Position numbers and translations under genes: made by a program
From: Plotosus lineatus
Taxonomy: Eukaryota; Chordata; Actinopteri; Siluriformes; Plotosidae
DNA length: 64,000 nt
Direction of reading: 5' to 3'
Assembly: GCA_024760905.1 (NCBI GenBank)
Contig: CM045734.1
Coordinates: 36,034,564-36,098,563, forward strand
The notes under the pieces: model-generated
The model's database searches: none
What the model saw: the letters and a program-made list of their open reading frames with translations, nothing else
What the model was told of the DNA's origin: nothing
Shown: piece by piece, positions 46,403 to 58,689 of the stretch
Layout: the number at the start of each line of letters is the position of its first letter
Numbering within the stretch: the first letter of the stretch is position 1

Positions 46403-47598
46403 TAATTTAATTTATTTATTAATTTATTTTTATTTTTTTCTGGTATTATTCACATTACATTCCTGTCCACTTGATTTTCTTTGAACTTGGGAAAATCCAC
46501 AAAACCCTCCTGAGCCATCAACAGTGCATGAAATTGTATTATTATGCATCAGGAGAGCATTTTTGTTTATACCTGCGTGCAGAGGCAGTGGCCTTTTAGT
46601 AGAGAAGGGCAGAAGACTTTTCTTTGCTCCAAACTATATGTACTAACACTTCCTGTGAGGCAAGCTTTTACTATTTTAATACTTAGTTAGGGCCATTCTC
46701 ACTCCGAGAGGTCAATGTCAATATCATTTTTTGAAATTTTTCTTGATGGTCTGACCTTCTACTTTGGATTTGTGCAGCTTCTTGCTTACCATTTCTTTTC
46801 TCTCTGATTCCCACCTGATCCATATTTTTGCTGTTCTATTCCTGTAAAAGTAGAAAAAGTTATTCTTGGTCTGAACTGATTACTTGAATATGAAAAACTC
46901 TCTTTTTTGATAATGTGAGATACTGACACAATGTTCCATGAGTTTTTTTTTTAATTATTATTATTTTCTTATCCTTGAGGCTGGGACTGCTAAGTTCAGG
47001 TTCAGTGCTTGTTTTCGGCGTTTGAAAGCAATGAAAGAGCTGATGTCAAAGTTCCTGCTAAGTCGCCTTATATAATGCAATACTTTTTGCTCAAGAGCAT
47101 GCAGGTAATTGTAACCGTCAAATCTCTTTGTGGATCTTTGTGTTGAAAATAACACATGCATGGTGCTGTCACTGTGGTCTGAACAAGGCTTTGTGGGGTT
47201 TCCCTTCCTTTATGTGTACTTAAGTGCATGTATGCAGGTAAAGTCAACATTCCCAGTGAATGGCTAGGACTTATTCAATGGAAGTGGCCGTAATATAATA
47301 CTACCACTTTAGGTTCTCTGGGTATCGATTTAGATGAAATGTAAGTTAGTCCATGAAAACCATCAGAAAAGACAACATGGTTTGGTTACCAGACTTTCGT
47401 GCTGATGCTAAATGATGATCTATGTCTGAAATCAAATACAAATAATGGACTGTATGCCTTGATGTTAGTTGAAAAAGACTTGTCAAAATGTGGCTTTTGA
47501 AATCTTAAAATTATTGTATAGCTAGGATCATTTTAATGGAGTAAAACATTATGCTCTTGATTTTCACTTGTTGACTTGACTAAAAAGTTTTGGTTGTA

Positions 47599-48457
47599 AA
47601 GGGATCCCTCGCCACTTTGCGCTTCAATTCATGCGGCTTCAGTGCAGAGCATGTTTTTTTTGGGTTTTTTTTTTTTAAATTGAATTTAAAAATAAATAAA
47701 TTAAGGAAGAATAAGGGAAAAAGTTAAGGAAAATGCCACAAAAATAAGGCCAATTATGCAAACAGCCCCCCCCCCCCCCAAAAAAAAAAAAAAAACAATC
47801 ACAAAAAACTTCCTATAAGAACTAGTTACATTTTTGTGAGGTGCACATCTGAGTGCGTGCGTCTGTATGTGTGTGTATTTATATTTTATTTACATCTTAT
47901 ACATTATTGTTGAATGTTTAATTGTTATTATAAGCGGCAGTGATGGTCTAGTGGTATAGGGCACTGGCTCGCTGATCCTAGGGTTAGGGGTTTGAGTCCC
48001 ACTCTCCACAAGGTAGTCACTGTCCCTCCCAGTGCAGCTAACTGGGTTATCAAAGGCCGGCCATGTCTCCCACTGTCTATGGTGAGAGGTTCATGTAAAA
48101 GAACCATTGCTGACTTTCATAAAGAGTAGCTGCAAAGCCGTCAGCGTGTTTCTGTCCCTTGCTAAAGGGTTGTGACAGGTAGGGCATCCGACATAAAAAC
48201 CTATGCGAAATCAAATGTGCGAATCAGATGATTCGCTGTTGCGACCCCTGATAAAGGGAAAAAGCTAAAAGTAAAAGAAGGATTGTTATTATAAGCATTT
48301 ATAGCACTGGATATGTATTTATTGATATTATATACACATACTGTATACATGTATGTATACATCAGTCAGGGGGGTTGGGGGGGGGTTATCCTACGGAATT
48401 TGGTGGTCGCGGGGAGGATCTCGGTCCCAATTAACCGCGGAAAGTGAGGGATCCCTG
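47599..48457 (-). mobile_element. Pogo-like MITE, complete, with nested SINE A
   Basis: Ends agggatccctcgccactttg and the inverted ccgcggaaagtgagggatcc, flanked by TA (47597-47598, 48458-48459). Without the SINE it is about 500 bp, equal to the copy at 26112. Confidence 0.9.
47935..48281 (+). mobile_element. SINE family A, full copy, 347 bp, with 14-bp target duplication
   Basis: Head cggcagtgatggtctagtgg, B box gtttgagtcccac, body, leader-like block (agggcatccgacataaaaac), tail (gcgacccctgataaagggaa). The word attgttattataag stands on both sides (47921-47934, 48282-48295). Confidence 0.95.
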
Positions 48458-48459
48458 TA

Positions 48460-50709
48460 TTTATTTTCATGCCGCTGCAAGTAGAAAATAATTTTAAACA
48501 CTTTATTTTTATATTTCATATGAAAGGCTAACAATGGCACACTCAATGGTTTGATGAATACAACAATGATTGAAATGATATGCTAAGGCCTGAGATAGTG
48601 CCATCTACTTCCACTATAGAAACATCAGCTGAAGGCATATCTTTGGGTCATCTGGTGTTCATTTCTTTATTAAAATTCCAGAGATGTGTAGAATTGATGC
48701 CAAGCCTCATTGAAGCTGTTCTGGTTCTTTGTGGTGGCGAAAAATAAATAAATAAACAGATAAAACATTTCTTGTCTCTACCTGCCCTGGTTTAATTGAT
48801 CATTTCTCTGTAGATATGAGTTGTAATCAGAATAAAGAAACTTTTGCAAATCTTCAGACGGTCATTCATTCCCTCCGTCTATTTCGGGGAAATTACAGTA
48901 ATGGTTCACTCTTTGGGATTGTTTTCCTTTAGTATCAGACGTTTAAGAGAAGTCATGAAAGAGCAGCGTGGGGAGAAATCCTTGCATCTCCAAGCTAATT
49001 TGGTTGTGCAGGTTGAGTGCTCAATTTTGCACTCAGTTGCTTTGTGGGGTTAATCATGGGACAGCAGTGTTTATGTTACAGTAATATGGAATCAACTCCC
49101 CTGCTACATCGAGCCTGCTCTGAAATATGTGCTTGAAGCCCCCCAAACTCCCTTACTTGCCAAAGGGGGGGCAAAGAAAAAAGACAGACAAACGGAACAT
49201 GGAACAAAAGACAGAGGCAAGTCGTGCCAATTAGTTGCTAATGAGACAAGCTCATGAGGATTTCCAAGCCCACAACGTGTTAACGTTTACCTCGCCTGTC
49301 TCTCTGTAGCTCTGTTACGGAAACGCACTAAAAGAATGTCTTTGCCGTGATTGCTTACATATGGCCGCAGGGCTTTCGCTCATGAGAGGTGAACAGGAAG
49401 GAACGCCTTACTTATGGTCAATGTACAACTGGCAAACTGACATGCGGAGACTGCTTCTTTCTGTTTTTCTATCTTTCTCCAGCACACCCACCCCACCCCC
49501 AACCCACCCACCCACCCCTTCACCTCACTCTCTGAAAGTGCCCTCAATGGAATGAGGGAAAGGGAAACACAGTTGCACAGCATACGCTCTCAATTTTCTC
49601 AGAGTGGTGAGCCGGGAGAATATATAATAACTGAAAAATAATATGTCAAGAGAATAAGCAGCACTCCTTGCTGCTTAGGCCTTTGTGAAGCATTTATCAG
49701 AAAACTGTGACTAAGACCTGGAAATGAAATAAGATTTTTTTTAAATCTGTCTCTGAGGCCTGGCATGGACTACATCATGGTGCTTCAGTGTTCTAGTTTC
49801 AAGAATATCAGTTGATTTATATGCTTTTGTTTCTGCTACCATAAGACCAATGTTTATCACAGACTTAAACACAGGTGACCTCTACTGATATGTAGCACAA
49901 AGAACGCTAGTTCATCCCTGCAGCAATAATGACTGAATTGAATTGGACACATTAATCGCATTTTGTGTTTGGGAGTCGTGTATATTGTGTGCATTAAATA
50001 ACTTTGCCACTGGACCTATCACTGATAAAATTGGAATACCAGTTGTTCTCCCTGGGATTGCTTTTATTAAGCCTACTTCTGTCTGAACAAATTCATAAAT
50101 AATTAAATAAACAGTGAAAATATTATTACTTTTGGCAGCGAGCTTGTTTCACATTTCCTGTTGGCCCGTGTAAGGTTCTATCTAATTAGCTTTCTAAGGA
50201 GTCGTCCTGCTTTCTGCGAATTGAGTTTCCTGAGGTAGGGAGGTTCTCTGAGAGCTCCTTTTTTTTTTTTTATTGATAGAACAAACACAGATGTAATGAC
50301 TACACATTGGAACACTTCCAAAAAGTAGATGTTGCACATTTTGACCTGTTTATTTGTATTTCATCTTTATTATTTCTAATGCCAAGATTTAGTTAATCAT
50401 GCCATTTCATTAAAGTCATAAATCTTGCTGAAACTTTCTCATCTAACATTCTCAAAGTAAATCCTGTGTCTGAGGCCTTCAACCTCACTCACACATGCTT
50501 CACACCCCCATCTCAGGGTCCCACACACTCCAACCCGCTACCTTTCAAAGGTAGTTGTTAAAACCTTGTGGCACATTAACTGAGACTGAGGGCACAAGGT
50601 AACCCCTACATTTTATTTGTCTCTTTAAGAGGACTGTAAACCTTGAGCTTCAGGAACAACCTCTGGCACCCGGAGCTCCCTTGTGCTCTTTCTTCTCATT
50701 AGAGCTTTT

Positions 50710-50743
<34 letters not shown>

Positions 50744-51533
50744 TTGTGTTCAAATGGCCTCTTCCTCTGCGATGCGTTTACTGTTAATTAGTTTGTAAGG
50801 TTAGACATGCGGACGAAACAACTTTGAAAGTGTTTGGCGGCCATCTGTGTGAGTGCGGCACTAACTATGTACAGATGGGCCGCACTCAAGACAGGTTGAT
50901 TCTAAGGGGGGGAAAAAAAAGCAGTGAGATGGTTTTGGTTATTTTAACAAGATTTATGGCCTGACTCACAGGTAACCATTTCAGCCATAATAATGATTGT
51001 TAGTCATCTGTCAGCAGGAGAAAAAAAAAGCTGTGATCGAAGCCAAACATGCACTGAGTAAAATTGTCATTTGCATGCATAAAACATTTCAGGGATATAG
51101 CTCTGAAACAGGAATGTTTATTTAATGTCTTAAGTGTTAATGTAGGTTTAATTTTGACCAAGTGCAAATGGCAGTTACTTGTACTGTGGCATATGTTGAT
51201 TAAATTGCTTGGCAGTATCTTAAAGAAAAGATGCTTAATTTGGCCAAGTTAAATGCCATTACTTACTCAGTGACCCAGGTAACTCAAGATAAAGGTAAGA
51301 TTGCGAGGTAATTGTTTGACAAGGTCACAAAATTAGCAAAACATAATGAAATAATGGAACTGACATTGCAATTTATGCCCCTTTTCCATGGTAGAAATAA
51401 GCATGCGGTTTCCTGCCTGGAAAAATTCCCTTGGGTGTAGGAATGTTGGATTTCTGAACTATATAGTATGTCAAAAATGTATAGTTCATATAGGACACAG
51501 ATATGGAATATTTACAAAATGTTTACTGCTGCT

Positions 51534-51535
<2 letters not shown>
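48460..51535. other. Repeat-poor non-coding block
   Basis: No recognised mobile element or exon over about 3 kb except a poly-A run at 50711-50741. The sequence is more complex than the rest of the window (for example 48840-49060, 49260-49440, 50740-51060). It could hold conserved non-coding elements; this cannot be shown from one genome. Confidence 0.45.
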
Positions 51536-51592
<57 letters not shown>

Positions 51593-51658
51593 CACATCAT
51601 CATCATCATCATCATCATCATCATTATCATTATCATCATCATCATCATTATTATTAAT
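51536..51658. repeat. (TAA)n(CAT)n compound microsatellite
   Basis: About 55 bp of TAA then about 60 bp of CAT/TAT units. Confidence 0.97.
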
Positions 51659-51916
51659 ATTATTAATATTGATTTAGGTTTTACCCCTGAAAGAAGTAGT
51701 TCAAAGTGCAAAATATCAAATTTCAAGGCATATAACAACTTATATATCAAGATTAAATAGAACATTAAGGTTGTAATAAATATGTGATATAAATGTTAAG
51801 AAGCAATCTTCCTTCATTTCTTTTTTTTATTCTGTCTACATGATAAAAACTATTATTAGTTCTGATACCTATAACAATAAATAATAAAAAAAAATGCTAG
51901 ATGTATTTCAGCTGAC

Positions 51917-51922
<6 letters not shown>

Positions 51923-51997
<75 letters not shown>
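51923..51997. repeat. (CA)n microsatellite
   Basis: About 37 CA units. Confidence 0.97.
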
Positions 51998-51999
<2 letters not shown>

Positions 52000-52189
52000 A
52001 CACACATTGAGTCCTATTGCTTCAATCACTCTAAATAAGCTTTCAAAAGAGATTTTAAAGTTTAAGGAAATTCCATATTTTCTATTGTATTTCATTTTAT
52101 TTTGTTTGTGTTATAGAAGGCATCTCTAATACCGTACGTCCTGCTTTGAAATGAAATCAAACAGTCACTTAAGCAAGTGACCTGCTGAC

Positions 52190-52192
<3 letters not shown>

Positions 52193-52282
<90 letters not shown>
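52193..52282. repeat. (GT)n microsatellite
   Basis: About 44 GT units. Confidence 0.97.
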
Positions 52283-52284
<2 letters not shown>

Positions 52285-52447
52285 CTGAATAAGGCAAGAC
52301 CAGAGAGAGCTTTATTAACACACTGGATCAGTCAGACAGCTTTTCACAGAGGAGTCATGAGTGGCTATTTTTGAGCAAAGGAGAAACTGTCAACTCAGCA
52401 AAAGTCTCCAGTAAGGCAACTGAGAGACAATTCTGTGGATAAGGAGC

Positions 52448-52449
<2 letters not shown>

Positions 52450-52495
<46 letters not shown>

Positions 52496-52506
52496 ACACA
52501 CACACA
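52450..52506. repeat. (CA)n microsatellite
   Basis: About 28 CA units with one CC interruption. Confidence 0.97.
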
Positions 52507-52574
52507 TGATTTGTAAACAGTGACAAAAATATTCAATAAAAATGAACAATATCAAACCATGACTACTGATTTTG

Positions 52575-52576
<2 letters not shown>

Positions 52577-52639
<63 letters not shown>

Positions 52640-52640
52640 C
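52577..52640. repeat. (ATT)n microsatellite
   Basis: About 21 ATT units. Confidence 0.97.
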
Positions 52641-53314
52641 TTCAAAAATGTAATTGTATGGTTCTTTCAATACTGTTGTTTGAAACAATACCTTTTATAA
52701 TTCAGACATTTTAAATTGTCTAACCATCATTATTTAACAGCAATTATAAAGCTCTTTTCTCCCTGCACTGGTTGTCTACATTGGCCCGTAGTCTGTGCAT
52801 TACAAAACAATCCAGTCTGCCTCCTCTGTTAAGCTCTTTCCTGTCCTTTTCTATTTTTCCCCCCAGAAGGTTTTACTTGGAAATGGTTCCCAGGTGTTCG
52901 ATAAGACTGTACTGGACATGACAGCAGTGCAATCAAGTGTATAAATTTAATTGCAAACTCATTTGGGGCCGTTTATTAGTCAGTTAGGGGCACCCTGCTC
53001 CACTTGAACCCTGTTATAGTCTGCCTGAACATCTGTTTGGCTCTTTATAACTATTTGTTTCTTTGCATAGTTTTACAAGCATGTACCTTTAATAGCCATG
53101 CAGTATTATAGTTAATGCACAGTGTGACTATTGCTTTTTTTGGAGAGAATTGAGTTTTGTTTATTTTTATTATTCACAGTCAACGCGTGTTTCTTATTTG
53201 TAAGGGATGTAGTTAAGGCACAAACAGACTTTCACATTATTGTCACATTTACTATTGATCCAGTTGCCAAACTGCTTAATCCTGCTGGGGTCGTGGGATC
53301 TGATCCGGCTCTCA

Positions 53315-53317
<3 letters not shown>

Positions 53318-53392
<75 letters not shown>
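53318..53392. repeat. (GT)n microsatellite
   Basis: About 37 GT units. Confidence 0.97.
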
Positions 53393-53394
<2 letters not shown>

Positions 53395-54282
53395 GCGACA
53401 TGGTGTAACATTTGTCATATTGAATAAGAATTAACTTTTTTTTTTTTTTTTTTTACAAGTGATGGATATTTGGGAACTATGGGTCAGTCATGATCCTGCA
53501 TCATGAATCCTACCTCTTGGTCCTGCTTCCAGGCTTTGTTTCAGCTTTATAGGAAACGGAGACTGGCTGCACCCCATTAATAAAAGCCACAGAGCACAGT
53601 GTTAATTGTTCCCATGCACAAGGCCCAGAAAATCCGATAAATCAACTGGCTAATTGCAACAAATTGTGTCCTGACATTAAGCTATGATTCCACACTAACA
53701 AATATTCATCAACAGTACTAGCAACCCATAAAACACCAAGCTGGCCATTTCCCAATCTCCCATATATATTTCCCATCACAATCTTGCCATTAGTCATCCA
53801 TATTGTTTATCATAACTGATGGAATAGGATTGCCATATGGACCGAGGCCAAGAGTGCATTAAAAGTGTACTAATGCTCAGAAAGAAACTGAACAAGTCTC
53901 AAATGATCAATTCACTTCTTAAAGACTGATTTTAGGCTCAAGTGCCACTGAAGTTGCAATTAATTTATTATACCATGGCCACAGTTATGACTAGCTCATC
54001 TGCTGTAAAGCTCTCAACAGTGCTGTTTTACAAATGTCAATAGCAATCCCTGTTTGTTTTTAGCGTAGGTTAAAAGCTTACTTTTTTCCTCTCCAGTGTG
54101 CATCAAAGGCTAAATATGTCTTATCAAAGGTCAGCACTCTGATTTGTTATGGGATTGTTTGCAAGGAATTTTGATTCTTTCCATTGATCAGTTTCCCACC
54201 AGTGACATGTTTGTAAATCGATGACGTATCCAGAAGAGCCCTTTTATTCAACAAAGAGAGCTAGATAGATAGATAGAAAGAC

Positions 54283-54332
<50 letters not shown>
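54283..54332. repeat. (AG)n microsatellite
   Basis: Preceded by AGAT and GACA units. Confidence 0.95.
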
Positions 54333-54338
<6 letters not shown>

Positions 54339-55357
54339 AATCCTGCACACTGCCATTTTGAGCCCCATCCACCTTTTGGATGTGAGCCAGCTGATAGATC
54401 ACAGTACACTACCCATGCTGTTTTGGTGAAGAAGAAAAAAAAATCCCTCCCACATGCTAGCACTCTTTAGCATTGATGGCTTATTACTGGGTACTGTGAT
54501 TTGGCTGGATATGTTCAAGGATCTCCTGTGCAGAGGAAAAGGTCAGCAGCTTTTAGCCGTGGCTCTGCTGGAATACTAATACTGTCCTTATTCAAATCAT
54601 GTGCTACAGTGCTTATTAAATAGATGGGCTGCGGTGCTTTAATTTAATAGTGCCGACGAGAGGCCACAGCTGCAGTCAGAGCTAGATTAGGTGCTTCTAG
54701 ACCTAGAGATCAAGCAGGAGAGGGGGAGTCATTCCACTGAATAAAATAGTTGATGTGCAAAAAGAATACACAGTTCAAACTGGGGGAAGTCTCCAGAATC
54801 CCATCCTTTTCCATTTCCTCGCTCTCTTTCCACAAACAGTAGAAATTGATCCACTGAGTGCTCTGCTGGGCTATTAATGCCGTTTAAAGCGCGCCTGTTA
54901 AAATCGAATGTTGTGGTTTCATCTTCTCACATTTGCAGGACAGTCTCGTATGGCTCCATTTCAAGATGGTCCCCTGTCGCCGGTTTCATTTGATCAATAA
55001 GCTTGTCTGTGAAACAGGTCATAAGTGCACATTGAAAGTAAAATGCCTTAAATATCCCAGCTGCCCCCCCCCCCTTTCTTTTTACCACAAAACATTCTGG
55101 GAAAGTGCAATGACTTCTGTGGCTTTATGACTCTGTAAACAGTCCAGAATTATTACACAGTGATGTCATGGGGATTAATGAATTATTATTTCACATCGGA
55201 ACACTTGTGTAACATAATCAGATTAGTGTGCATGTAGGGGTGAACTTCTGTGTTCTGGTAGGGACATTATGAAGGCGATACCTCCAACTAACATGCGCCA
55301 CATAATTGTTTCCCCCTTAGTTTGGCTAGACATGAGATATGTCGCGCTGTGTGTTAT

Positions 55358-55361
<4 letters not shown>

Positions 55362-55433
<72 letters not shown>
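55362..55433. repeat. (CA)n microsatellite
   Basis: About 35 CA units. Confidence 0.97.
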
Positions 55434-55436
<3 letters not shown>

Positions 55437-55634
55437 TCTGTCTCTCAGGAAAGCGAAGGAACCGTCTTTACAAGTGTCTAACAGGGACAAAGCTTCTGAA
55501 TGAAGCAAAGTGAGACTAAGACATGTTTGCTTTAAAACACTGGCAGCTAGTAAGAGCAGATTGATTTGATTTTAGAAGTGACAGACACACATGCTCACTC
55601 TTCTACAGCAGTGTGTACAATCTACAGATGCTCT

Positions 55635-55722
<88 letters not shown>

Positions 55723-55728
55723 TATATA
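55635..55728. repeat. (TA)n(CA)n(TA)n microsatellite
   Basis: About 75 bp TA, a short CA block and TATATA, directly abutting the LINE 3' tail. Confidence 0.95.
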
Positions 55729-56018
55729 TTCTTCTTCTTCTTCTTCTCCTTTTGGCGTTTCCCTTCCGGGGTCGCCACAGCGAATCATCTGCCTCCATCT
55801 CACCCTATCCTTTGCATCTTCTTCTCTTACACCAACTACCTTCATGTCCTCCTTCACCACATCCATGAATCGTCTCTTTGGTCTTCCTCTAGGCCTTCTG
55901 CCTGGTAATTCCAACCTCAGCATCCTACTACCAATATACTCAGTATCCCTCCTCTGTACATGGCCAAACCATCTCAATCTAGCCTCGCCGGCTTTGTCTC
56001 CATAATGTCTTACATGTG

Positions 56019-56020
<2 letters not shown>
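55728..56020 (-). mobile_element. RTE LINE 3' fragment inside a (TA)n array
   Basis: It begins (TTC)n, then the reversed tail (tccggggtcgccacagcgaa) and the last ~80 codons up to the cacatgtaagacattatgga position. (TA)n stands on both sides (55635-55728, 56021-56048). The junction with TA at the 5' end is the same LINE position as at 18765. Confidence 0.93.
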
Positions 56021-56046
<26 letters not shown>

Positions 56047-56050
<4 letters not shown>

Positions 56051-56478
56051 GCCCAGCGAATTACGCAAAGTAGGATCACACACCCAACTGATGTATATGT
56101 ACATGTATATGTGTATATAATATCAATAAATACATATTCAATGCAATAAATGCTTATAATAACAATTAAACATTCAAAAAATAATGCATAAGATCTAAAT
56201 AAAACATAAACACACACACATATATAGACCCAAGTGCGCACGCAGATGCATACCTTACAAAATGTAAGTAGTTTTGACGGGAGGTTTAGAGTTGTTTTTT
56301 TGTTTTGTGTTTGTTTAGAGGAATTTTTTGCATAATTGGCCTTGCTTTTGCAGCATTTCTCTTAACTTTCTCCCCTATTCTGCCTTAATTTCCTTTTTTT
56401 CTAATTTGATGAATATTAAAAAAAAAACGCGATGCACTGAAGCCGCATGAATTAAAGCGAGAAGTATCGAGAGATCCC
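56047..56478 (+). mobile_element. Pogo-like MITE, left end missing
   Basis: It parallels 26165-26613 (acgcaaagtaggatca, tgtgtatataatatcaataa, gatgcactgaagccgcatga) and ends agagatccctg. Confidence 0.85.
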
Positions 56479-56629
56479 TGTGTGTATATATATATATATA
56501 TATATATGAGGCACTACCATCGCATGTAGGTGCTTGTCGCAAGTGACGTATGGAGCTTGTGAGACAAAGTGTGGCTTATCTGGACTTCCGATCTTTCAAG
56601 TGAGCAGGTGAAGGTTGAGTACTAAACAA

Positions 56630-56632
<3 letters not shown>

Positions 56633-56662
<30 letters not shown>

Positions 56663-56740
56663 CCCTCGTTATTCGCGGGGGTTTGGTTCCGGCCCCTCCC
56701 GCGAATGAAGATATTCCGCGAGTTCTGTACAAGGAAGTAA
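56633..56740 (+). mobile_element. (TA)n followed by a Tigger-type terminal segment
   Basis: After (TA)n the sequence ggccctcgttattcgcgggg and then cgcgaatgaagatattccgc resembles Tigger-type termini. No partner end was found. Confidence 0.4.
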
Positions 56741-57059
56741 AACCCCATGATCAACTGGAAGTAAAATACTATGTATCTATTACATGCGCTTAAATATGTT
56801 TGCCAAACACATTCTATAGACAGTCTTACTCATTAATACATTATTAATGTAGTAAAATGTAGTACTGATTAAGAAAAACTTAATTTTTTACTGTGATATT
56901 TATTGTTAATAAAATATAAACATTATACAGCATATATACAGGTATACCCCGGATTAAGTCATTTCGAGTTAAGTCATTCTCAATTTTCTGTCGGTTTTCA
57001 AAAAAGTATAGAAAAAATAAATAAATAAAATAAAATAAAGTTTAATAAATAAAGTTTAA

Positions 57060-57470
57060 TAAAATAAATCTTGTTTTTTATGGTTTGTGCTGGCTGGAGG
57101 CATTAACTCTCTCTTCATTCATTGCAAGCACTGGCGAGGGGCATGGCCGCTACCTGCAGGCGAGGTTCAGAGAGCGCACCTGTTTTCATTCAGCAATCAG
57201 CAATCAGCGAGCTATAAATAGGAGCTTCCCTCCGACATCAGAAAATTGTCCTTCCCAGTGATTCCGTTTCCCTGCTATCTCTCTGACTCCTGGTATCCTG
57301 CTTCGTGCTCAACCTGTTTCCATCGATTAATTATTTCCAGTGATTTAGATTTTCCAAAGTGCAAAATAAAATCATTGAATCTTCTTACGTGGTCTCCTGC
57401 ATCCATCTCCTGCCGCTTATTCACTCACATCGGAAGCATTTTGGATTCTAGAGAGTTAAACCAGCTTTCA
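57060..57470 (+). mobile_element. Possible solo LTR of a retrotransposon
   Basis: A TATA box (ctataaatag, 57212-57221) is followed 145 bp on by AATAAA (57365-57370) and a C/T-rich stretch (gtctcctgcatccatctcct), the U3-R-U5 order seen in fish Gypsy-like LTRs. No coding region, primer-binding site or second LTR was seen, and the exact ends are not defined. Confidence 0.35.
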
Positions 57471-57497
57471 CCTGAATGATGGAAGAATCTGCTTATG

Positions 57498-57850
57498 GCA
57501 GAGTCCTGAATGGTCGGGTACTCACAGGTACCCAGTGGGTACCCTTTCAAAAATTCTATTTTCGGGTTGAAAATTACATAGATGAAAATTAACAGTCACG
57601 GGTGTGGGCGGATATTTATTTGGTGTGGGCGGGGTGATTTTGTGGACATGCCTATCGTTATAATAATAATCAGCTCCATAGAGAGTCTCAGTGTTTTTGA
57701 TCTGCTTTGTTGGTGAATTTCCAAATTCATGTGCTCATGGCAAGGAGTGCTCTCACCATCATCCAGCAACAGAGCAGCGAGTGAGAGAGTTTTTTCCACA
57801 ACCAGGGTTTGTAATCCAGGAACGGAAATCACAGCTGAAGTAAGAGACAG
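57498..57850 (-). pseudogene. Possible hAT transposase C-terminus and end
   Basis: On the minus strand SVPGLQTLVVEKTLSLAA and CHEHMNLEIHQQ sit in one frame and resemble the SxPxxxxxxERxFSxAG...PExxxxLxFL dimerisation end of hAT transposases. A CAGAG-starting, internally repetitive segment (gggtactcacaggtacccag) lies at 57498. The assignment is tentative. Confidence 0.3.
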
Positions 57851-57875
57851 TGGATGAGTTTATATATATTTTTGT

Positions 57876-58156
57876 ATTGTATTAGATTTATATAGCGCTC
57901 CATCCACATTGAATAGCATGCTCAAAGCACTCCCTGGTGCCCCCTGCGGTCTGGGCACCGGTCACCACCGTGCGGTGCCAGTTATTGCGTTGTTCTATCC
58001 TTTTGATGCTGAGCACCAAGCAGGAAGCTTGGTGAAGCAGGAAGCAGGAAGCAACAACTCCCAAAATTTAACGTCTTATGGTATGACGCGGCCAAATTCG
58101 AACTCCGACCTTCCGGAGGATAAAACGGACGCTCTACCAACTGAACTAAATCCCCG
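57876..58156 (-). mobile_element. tRNA-derived SINE family D
   Basis: The minus strand starts ccggggatttagttcagttg (A box tagttcagttggtagagc) with B box ggagttcgaatttggc and ends in the tail agcgctatataaatctaata, a SINE tail widespread in animals. It is not a tRNA gene: the acceptor arm and most arms do not pair. Confidence 0.75.
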
Positions 58157-58532
58157 GTTTATACACAACAATCTCCAAATTAAATAACCCTCCTCCCAGT
58201 GACAAAATAAAAGACTGGGTGTGGTTCAGTCTCCACTCTGAGAATGGGTCGGTCAGTACAGTATTAAGCATTAATATTATTTTCAAGAATGTTGAGCAGG
58301 CTCCTTTTTAAAATAAGTCTTCAGATACTTTTCTGTGTTGCTGTCATTTTTGTAAATTAAAACTATGACAAAACAACATTAATATAATGAATAAAGAAAC
58401 AGAAGATCCCATGAAAGGCGTGATGGTAAGGTCGGTTACCCAACCCGTTAACACATCTGGCTGCACCCTGTCCCACGCTTCGTGGGACAGATATTCTTTT
58501 TCTTGATAAAAATGCAAGAAGGACTCGAACAC

Positions 58533-58587
58533 ATTCATTCATTTTCTGAACCACTTAATCCTAATTAGGATCGCGGGGAGGCTGGCA
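58533..58587 (-). mobile_element. SINE family B tail fragment
   Basis: (ATTC)n, then ccacttaatcctaattagga and gcggggaggctggc. Confidence 0.8.
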
Positions 58588-58689
58588 ATTTTTTTTTTTT
58601 AATCGAAATGTTTTTGTTGCAAGCAGAATTGTAATTTAATTGTCTCTGCAGTCATTTAAATCAATGCAATACATATTAACATGAAGGAA

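Larger units (their letters stand above)
45011..47596. other. No gene recognised
   Basis: Apart from the microsatellites listed separately, no exon or mobile element is supported. 45780-46060 is GC-richer and single-copy-looking. Confidence 0.5.
52641..55361. other. Repeat-poor non-coding block
   Basis: Apart from (GT)n at 53318 and (AG)n at 54283, no repeat or exon is recognised. Stretches at 53530-54240 and 54470-55060 look single-copy and may be regulatory or intronic. Confidence 0.45.

Noticed and set aside
46302..46484. Poly-methionine open frame
   Set aside because: Translation of a (GAT)n microsatellite.
55636..56241. 201-codon minus-strand frame with LINE-like middle
   Set aside because: Its ends are translated (TA)n and MITE sequence; only the LINE fragment is meaningful.
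56939..57055. Segment starting caggtataccccggattaag that could be a transposon end
   Set aside because: It looks like a terminal repeat, but no partner end or family could be shown.
58090..58156. tRNA-like A and B boxes
   Set aside because: The arms do not pair and the sequence continues into a SINE tail; a SINE promoter, not a tRNA gene. The same holds for the heads of SINE families A, B, C and S1.
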